Shown: in pieces, positions 58,775 through 64,000 of the stretch | Layout: each line of letters starts with the position of its first letter | Numbering within the stretch: the first letter of the stretch is position 1 | NCBI GenBank assembly: GCA_950097015.1 | Contig: CATNEN010000002.1 | Span: forward strand, 2,108,001-2,172,000 | Source: Macrostomum hystrix | Lineage: Eukaryota > Platyhelminthes > Macrostomidae | Direction of reading: 5' to 3' | Length of the DNA: 64,000 nucleotides | Made by a program: the position numbers and the translations under genes | The notes under the pieces: model-generated | Told to the model about the DNA's origin: nothing | Seen by the model: only the letters and a program-made list of their open reading frames with translations | The model's database searches: none

Positions 58775-59326
58775 TAGAAAGAAGAAAAAATGAACAATTG
58801 TCTTCTTTGTTCGACACGCAGTCCACAGGGCACAAAAACACAATCACGGGCCAAAAGGGTTGGTGAAGCAAAGTTGAATATCATTAGGCGCGTCTTGAGT
58901 TTCCGAGGTTCTAAAGTAAGCTGGGCATCACCTTACGACGTTAAAGTGAACCTAGCCTAATAAAATAGTTGCAAAGGAAACTTCTTTAGAAGATACAACA
59001 CTTAACATACCGAGATTATACAGCAACTAAAATGATTATTTGAAAAGCGAACAAATACTGTTTTTTAAAGTGTAACGCACAAAGGTTATTCTAAAAAAGT
59101 ACAAAGATTTCTACAGGTTCTTAGTTTTTGTCAGCGTTTTGCAAAATTTTATCTACGAGTAGATAAAGAAGCGTGCTTCTCAACACGAACCGAAACATGA
59201 GTGCTTTACTAATAGTCAGGTGAGGACTAAAAATATTGTGTTGTGAATAAATCGTGTTTCGGTTTTTAACTAAGCTAAGCAATGCAGCGCAACTCAGTTA
59301 AACGTGAAATGTTCGTTAAGCCGAGC
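58775..59326. other. Intergenic DNA downstream of the GPCR
   Basis: Probably includes the GPCR 3' UTR; no clear polyadenylation signal found on the minus strand. Confidence 0.4.
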
Positions 59327-60517
59327 TCAGAGCCGAGCTTGAAAGTCGACAAGCTCAGCGGACTGGTTCGGCTGCGCTTCATCGCGGCACGGATTGCCTC
59401 GGCATCGTCGAAACAGCGAAAGAAACCTCTTTCTATAGACCGGGTTCTTCCACAGCAGAAGCAGCCAGTTGCCGCTTTGGTTGAACAGGATCAGAACGTG
59501 ACTGAGCTGCGTGATGTTCAGCAGAGCGCGCAGCAGCTGCGGATTAACCTCAGGACTGTACTCGCTGATGATCTGCAGGGAAATGATGCTCAACGCGGCG
59601 GGCAGTGAGCACACAGTGAGCAGGACGGACAAGCTGATGCACAATATCGTGTTGGTCATCTTATCTCTATCGTCAGTTGGAGCAGTCGATGGGTGCGGGG
59701 AAGTTAGCTCTCGATGACGTCGCAGGATGCCAACGGTGTTGTAGGCCAGGTAGCAGTTAGTGAATAGAACGCAGAAAATCGGCAAACTGGGCGGATACAG
59801 AAAGAGAATAATGTGTGTCACCGCCAGATTCCTGAGCACGACCTCGATGCTGGAGAGGATCGTACAGCCAATCACAGTGGGACCGGTTGGCGAGAATTTG
59901 AATTCCTCCCAGCCGTATACAACGAAACACGGGCAGCTCAGGAGCAGCGAGACGACGACAACAGCTCCGCAGACTCGCCAGGCTGTGCGCTGAGTGAGCG
60001 ACTGGAACCGGAATGGCATGGCCAGACAGAGAGCTCGGTCTAGGACCATCGCCAGGAAGATTCCCATAGACTGCAGGCCCAGCCAGTGCTGCAGAAATCT
60101 GTAGGTAGTGCACACAGCTGCCGAGACATTGTCCACTATGAAACCCAGGCGACCCGAGCTGAGCCACGGCAGGCCGCGAACCAGGAAGACTCCAACGACA
60201 CCTTGAACCAGCATGTAGGCACTGTCGGCGATGGCCATCGCGCCCAGGTAGGCGTTGAGCCGTGAACGTTCGGCACCGCGACCCAGCGTGATCCAGGCGG
60301 TGACGCAGTTGCCAAACAGACCCGATGCCATCACCAGCGGCAGCAGAAGGCCCGTCAGCACACCGTAGGCAGTGCTGATTGGGCAGAAGATGCTGCGATT
60401 CGGAGCATCCGGCAGGCAGTCAACGATGGCGCTTTCAAAGCTGATGTAGAAAATGAAATTATCTGCCGATTGTGAGCTATTCATTTTCGAGATACCACTA
60501 TATTGACTGGCTGCCAT
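59327..60517 (-). CDS. Class A (rhodopsin-like) GPCR, intronless, 396 aa, peptide-receptor-like
   Basis: Single exon from ATG at 60517. The extracellular N-terminus has N-glycosylation sequons (NSS, NRS). Seven hydrophobic segments follow. TM1 has the GN signature (GLFGNCVTAW) and TM2 a conserved Asp (AMAIADSAY). A Cys before TM3 (AAVCTTYRF) can pair with an ECL2 Cys (VIGCTILSS). TM3 ends LDRALCLAMPF, so DRY is DRA. TM6 is VCSLPAAL, lacking the usual Trp of CWxP. TM7 ends LILFNQSGNWLLLLWKNP, replacing a classical NPxxY, and runs into a basic helix 8 (VYRKRFLSLFRRC). These departures resemble lineage-expanded invertebrate peptide receptor-like GPCRs (FMRFamide-receptor-like). The ligand cannot be told from sequence. 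The paralogue at 63321-64000 shares long identical stretches, so this is a tandem family. Two in-frame ATGs (residues 1 and 12) are possible starts. Confidence 0.93.
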   Translation of the reverse strand: MAASQYSGISKMNSSQSADNFIFYISFESAIVDCLPDAPNRSIFCPISTAYGVLTGLLLPLVMASGLFGNCVTAWITLGRGAERSRLNAYLGAMAIADSAYMLVQGVVGVFLVRGLPWLSSGRLGFIVDNVSAAVCTTYRFLQHWLGLQSMGIFLAMVLDRALCLAMPFRFQSLTQRTAWRVCGAVVVVSLLLSCPCFVVYGWEEFKFSPTGPTVIGCTILSSIEVVLRNLAVTHIILFLYPPSLPIFCVLFTNCYLAYNTVGILRRHRELTSPHPSTAPTDDRDKMTNTILCISLSVLLTVCSLPAALSIISLQIISEYSPEVNPQLLRALLNITQLSHVLILFNQSGNWLLLLWKNPVYRKRFLSLFRRCRGNPCRDEAQPNQSAELVDFQARL

Positions 60518-61238
60518 GCAAACTCGACTTCAACTCGCGCTGCGTTCTGTAAGGCAAGAACTGATTGACGATCAGAAAGATTAAATTTTGGCTTTTTTCC
60601 GTCTGTGACAAGTCTTTATATGTTTGCCCAGAAGCCTTGTCACTCAACTGAATCAAGTTCATTTGTGCCTAACAGGGTTCGCATGAAGTCTGTTTCTGAT
60701 GAAGGAGAAAGGAGTCAGGAGGAAGCCGGTATCCTTCCGATGTTCACTTTAATTTCCCCAAGTCCAGATTAGCGACGGACTCAAATCTACCACAAAGGCG
60801 GGTTCCGGATTATTTGCTTAGAAATTCCAAGCCAAAGAAGATTTTAATTTATTTAATTTGCACCTGCCCGTCTTCGAGCTTGGTCTCACGTTTCCAGTTT
60901 TTATTTCGGCACTACGTGATATCCTGATCACAGCTTTTAATCTCGTCCATTAAAAAATTGAATTTTTGTCGGCTGATGAGCCATGCAGTAGGGCTGCGGG
61001 CAATGGCACATCATTTGGTGACACTATACTTGCCTATTTCCCTGACTCCTGAGCACACACCCACACAGATACCGTAACTCGGGCATACGCCTCTAAGCCT
61101 TCTCTCCAGCCTCAATAATTGCATAATTGTGGTCACGCCACGGAATCGAGCTTAGGGACCTTGGACTGTTAAACGCTCTGCCACTCACCGCCTCCAGGCT
61201 GGAAGGGATTTCAAATTGAGAACGTCAAATATATGTTA
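60518..61238. other. Intergenic DNA upstream of the first GPCR
   Basis: Presumed promoter region. A diverged antisense tRNA-like head (ACGGAATCGAGCTTAGGGAC) near 61140-61195 suggests an old family 2 SINE. Confidence 0.4.
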
Positions 61239-61460
61239 GGATGTTGTAGCCTAGTGGTCAGAGTGTCGGACTCACGACTGGAAGGTCGGGGGTTCGATTC
61301 CTGACTCCACTAGAACAATTTGTGATCAATTGGAAGGACACTTCACTCTGCCTTGCTTCAGTTCACCCAGTTGTTAAACGGGTACAAGCATTGGCTGGTG
61401 TAATTGAGGGTGGGTGTGGCGTCCCCCCAGTCCATGGACTGAACAGCCGTATGCAGAATT
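61239..61460 (+). mobile_element. SINE family 1, 3'-truncated copy
   Basis: Head GGATGTTGTAGCCTAGTGGT, B box GGGTTCGATTCC, body AATTGAGGGTGGGTGTGGCG and palindrome CAGTCCATGGACTG, ending near 61460 where family 2-like sequence begins. Confidence 0.82.
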
Positions 61461-61489
61461 CTGATTCGCCGTGCAATGGCTTCGGCTAA

Positions 61490-61650
61490 ATTCGGTGAAT
61501 ATTAATTTGAGGTTCACTTATGGCTCGGGAGCATTCGGGGCAATATTAGGGCCAACCCTCAAGGTGCCAGGTGCACACTGGCGGATGATTAGGGAAAGTC
61601 AGGGCAGATGTACAGCTCTGAGTACAAAGGGTGATTTTGAACTCAGGGGT
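61490..61650 (+). mobile_element. SINE family 2 fragment
   Basis: Shares GGCTCGGG, AGGGCCAACC, GATGATTAGGGAAAGTCAGG-like sequence and TGTACAGCTCT-like sequence with the copy in DNMT1 intron 7 (43560-43680). Confidence 0.55.
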
Positions 61651-62250
61651 CAGCGGAAATGGCCATGTCAAGTTGTCACTATTGCTAAAACCATACTTCA
61701 GAGCGCACAGCCCTGCACTGCAAATTATTGTCATAATTAAACTTTTCAGCGATAATTTCAATCGTTCGTTTTTGTAAAATTAAAGTAATTTTAATAATTT
61801 TTATTTCGAAATTAATGAACTGATTGGAAGTCAGTGCAAGGTATATTGCTATTAATCGGTCAAGTTGGGCGCTCCTTCAAGCGTAACTGGAAAAGCAATT
61901 AATTCGAGCTACTCATATGAGACAGCGCAGCAAAGCGAATTATAAAACGAGAAATGTTTAATGCTTTTTTCAAAGTAGCTTCCAGTGAAAGTCGGCATTT
62001 TAATTTGCTTTTCTCAAGCGTCTGTTAAATCCGCTCTCTTCCCAGCTACAATGTCCATAACTGCATTCGCAGAGCCAATTCTGTGTGTTTAAAATCCCAG
62101 TTGATCCCCAGTTTCATGGTGGATAAAGCCTTTCTTTGAAGTCGGCAGCGAGACAGCAGCGTTAAAAAATATCAGCGGTCAGAGCAAGGCTACCAAGCAA
62201 CCAAATAGAGGTCGGGTTGGGTTCAAGCAGGTCTATTGTGGGACCAATCC

Positions 62251-62315
62251 AAGATACGTACAGTTGTTCAGTCCATGGACTGTGGGCCGCCACACAACAC
62301 ACTCAGATTTCTACT
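62251..62315 (-). mobile_element. SINE family 1 fragment around the CAGTCCATGGACTG palindrome
   Basis: Antisense fragment ACGTACAGTTGTTCAGTCCA continuing TGGACTGTGGGCCGCCACA. Head not recognisable. Confidence 0.55.
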
Positions 62316-62733
62316 CCAGCAGATTTTTAGACATTTTACAGCAGGTCAAAATAAATCTGGATCGGCTATAAACCTCTTGTACCAGATTTCGTTTGAATCG
62401 TTCAGTTCTCGATTCTCATCTTCGTTTTCAGTTGTAAGCAAACAAAACTCAAAGGCCTAAGTCAAATTTCTAACGTCAAAATATAAGATTATACATTTTG
62501 AAGACAAAATCAAAACTGAACTGTATCGTTTTACAGCGCTTTGAATTCTGCGTATGGAATCCATATCTGTTTAGTTGATCAACATTTGTTAAGCATAGAA
62601 TCAGATATCGCCCAGGGCGAGGTAAACAACAGTTTGTCGTGTGGTTTAACTGTTGGATATGATAGTACAGATTCTGGTACTAAAAGGGGCAACTAAATGT
62701 CTTGTCATTCCTGCAGTTGGTGAGCATCTAACA

Positions 62734-63194
62734 CAGGGGTCGGCAAACTCCGGCCCGCGGGCCAGATGCGGCCCTCGAAGCCCCTAAATCTGGCCCGTTG
62801 CCCCTTCCACCACCTATAGTATCCTATCTCATCTCTCCAGTGTCTTATCTGTCCTGTGTCTAATTATCTCTCCCCTGTCTCATCTCTGCCATGTCTCCCG
62901 TCTCTCTCCAGTCTTATCTATTCTCATCTCTGGCTCATCCCTCCCCTGTCTCGTCTATCCGGTGTCTCATCTCTCCCATTTCTCATCTATCCTGTGTCCA
63001 ATCTCTCCCATTTCTCATCTCTCCCATTTCTCATCTCTCCCATTTCTCATCTCTCCCATTTCTCATCTCTCCCATTTCTCATCTATCCTGTGTCTCATCT
63101 CTACCCTTTCTCATATTCCTACAGTTAATACGGCCCGCTGTCGTCCTATAGGTTCTCTCCGTGGCCCGCTCGCTAAAAAGTTTGCCGACCCCTG
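62734..63194. mobile_element. hAT-like non-autonomous element (MITE), 461 bp, carrying a 16-bp minisatellite
   Basis: Terminal inverted repeats are CAGGGGTCGGCAAACT on the left and its exact inverse at the right end, flanked by a 7-bp duplication TCTAACA (62727-62733 and 63195-63201; 8 bp if one terminal base is shared). CAGGGG...CCCCTG ends and a 7-8 bp target duplication are hAT traits. Subterminal GGCCCG strings occur on both sides. The interior (about 62820-63115) is a tandem array of CTCTCCCATTTCTCAT. No transposase ORF. It lies between the two GPCR genes. Confidence 0.85.
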
Positions 63195-63320
63195 TCTAAC
63201 ACATCAATAGCGGTGGGCTTTGCTACGCTGCGTCGCTAAAAAATCGTCAAATAAACAGTGTGGGTTGCTACTAAAGCCAAGTGCAGCGTCAGTAAGTTCT
63301 GCAATCATTCCGATTGAATC

Positions 63321-64000
63321 TCAGAGACGATTCTGTGAGCTGGACAGCTCGGCCAAGGGCTGAGAATGCTGGACGCTGGCGGTCATACCGGAGCCCTTGT
63401 GGCCGCTTCGAAACATTGAGACGAACCGCAGGCGGTAGCTTGGACTCTTCCAAAGCAGCAGCAGCCAGTTGCCGCTCTGATTGAAGAGTATCAGGGCCTG
63501 ACTGACTTGCGAGATATTCAGCAGGGCGCGCAGCAGCTGGATTTCGGCCTCGGTCTGGTAGTTGCCGAGGAACTGGGCCGCCAGGATTGTCAGGGCGCTG
63601 GGCAGCGAGCACACAGCCAGCAAGGCAGACATTGCCACGCAGAGGATCGTGTTGGCCATTTTGTCGCGCTCGTCAGCGTTGGAAAATGACGAAGTCAGCT
63701 CGCGCCTACGACGCAGGATGAGAACCAGCTTGTAGACTAGGTAGCAGTTGGAGGCCAGCACACAGAAGATCGGCACGCTGGGCGGGTGCAGGAACAACAG
63801 CATGTACACGCTGAGAAGGGCCTCAGTGGTGCCGCTGAAGCTCGAGTACACCGTGCAGGCGATCATTCGTGGTGAGCGGGGCGAGAACTGTAGCTCCTCC
63901 CAGCCGTAGATAGCCAGGCAGACGGAGCTCATGACCAGCGAGACGACGACAACGGCGCCGCAGACGCGCCAGGCTGTGCGCTGAGTAAGCGACTGGAACC
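63321..64000 (-). CDS. Class A GPCR, paralogue of the 59.3 kb gene; 3' part only (window edge)
   Basis: An open frame enters from the window's right edge and runs to a stop at 63321. It starts inside intracellular loop 2 with RFQSLTQRTAWRVCGAVVVV, nearly identical to the paralogue, and covers TM4 to the C-terminus. It shares IYGWEEL versus VYGWEEF, PPSVPIFCVLASNCYLVYK, NTILCVAMSALLAVCSLPSA and the unusual TM7 LILFNQSGNWLLLLWKSP. The third intracellular loop (RRRRELTSSFSNADERDKM) is basic and acidic, as in the paralogue. The C-terminal tail is short, Ser/Gln-rich and diverged. Same strand, about 2.8 kb upstream of the first gene in transcription order, as expected of a tandem duplicate. No disabling mutation is seen in the visible part. 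Confidence 0.93.
   Translation of the reverse strand, partial: FQSLTQRTAWRVCGAVVVVSLVMSSVCLAIYGWEELQFSPRSPRMIACTVYSSFSGTTEALLSVYMLLFLHPPSVPIFCVLASNCYLVYKLVLILRRRRELTSSFSNADERDKMANTILCVAMSALLAVCSLPSALTILAAQFLGNYQTEAEIQLLRALLNISQVSQALILFNQSGNWLLLLWKSPSYRLRFVSMFRSGHKGSGMTASVQHSQPLAELSSSQNRL

Overview
The window is a piece of a metazoan nuclear genome. It has spliced genes with GT..AG introns, tRNA-derived SINEs, hAT-like and other inverted-repeat elements, and very many minisatellites. A maintenance DNA methyltransferase (DNMT1) makes CpG methylation likely and argues against nematodes, Drosophila-like insects and planarians. The short palindromic motif TAGGCCTA is frequent in unique non-coding DNA, a flavour I associate with marine invertebrates. 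I would guess a marine invertebrate, possibly spiralian, but the window does not prove this.

Layout. 1-4.2 kb: two minisatellite fields. 4.5-6.8 kb (minus): Rabin8/RAB3IL1-type Rab GEF, 3 exons. 6.8-15.5 kb: AT-rich intergenic DNA with two inverted-repeat elements and a 22-bp minisatellite. 15.5-20.4 kb (plus): B56 regulatory subunit of PP2A, 6 coding exons. 21.7-37 kb: a near-continuous minisatellite landscape (21, 27, 20, 28 and 24-bp units), broken by one unrecognised polyQ reading frame at 28.35-28.78 kb. 37.9-39.7 kb: two related minisatellites in opposite orientation. 39.8-41.4 kb (minus): EF-hand protein of the EFHD/swiprosin family, 5' end not found. 42.9-52.3 kb (minus): complete DNMT1 in 8 exons. 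55.0-55.7 kb: a hairpin inverted-repeat element and a SINE with target-site duplication. 56.0-58.1 kb (minus): Mab-21/cGAS-like protein, 3 exons. 59.3-60.5 kb and 63.3-64.0 kb (minus): two tandem paralogous intronless class A GPCRs, the second cut by the window edge. A hAT-like MITE lies between them.

The genes are unrelated housekeeping, signalling and epigenetic genes and are not an operon. What unites the window is its repeats. Nearly every intron longer than about 280 bp is filled by its own 20-36 bp tandem repeat, several repeat units carry perfect splice-donor or splice-acceptor consensus, and related repeat cores recur at separate sites. The DNMT1 lacks the CXXC zinc finger and the usual long N-terminal region.

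Exon models for Rabin8, PPP2R5, DNMT1 and the Mab-21 protein were assembled by hand from splice consensus, phase continuity and remembered family sequence. All four close in frame: 380, 464, 1322 and 588 aa.
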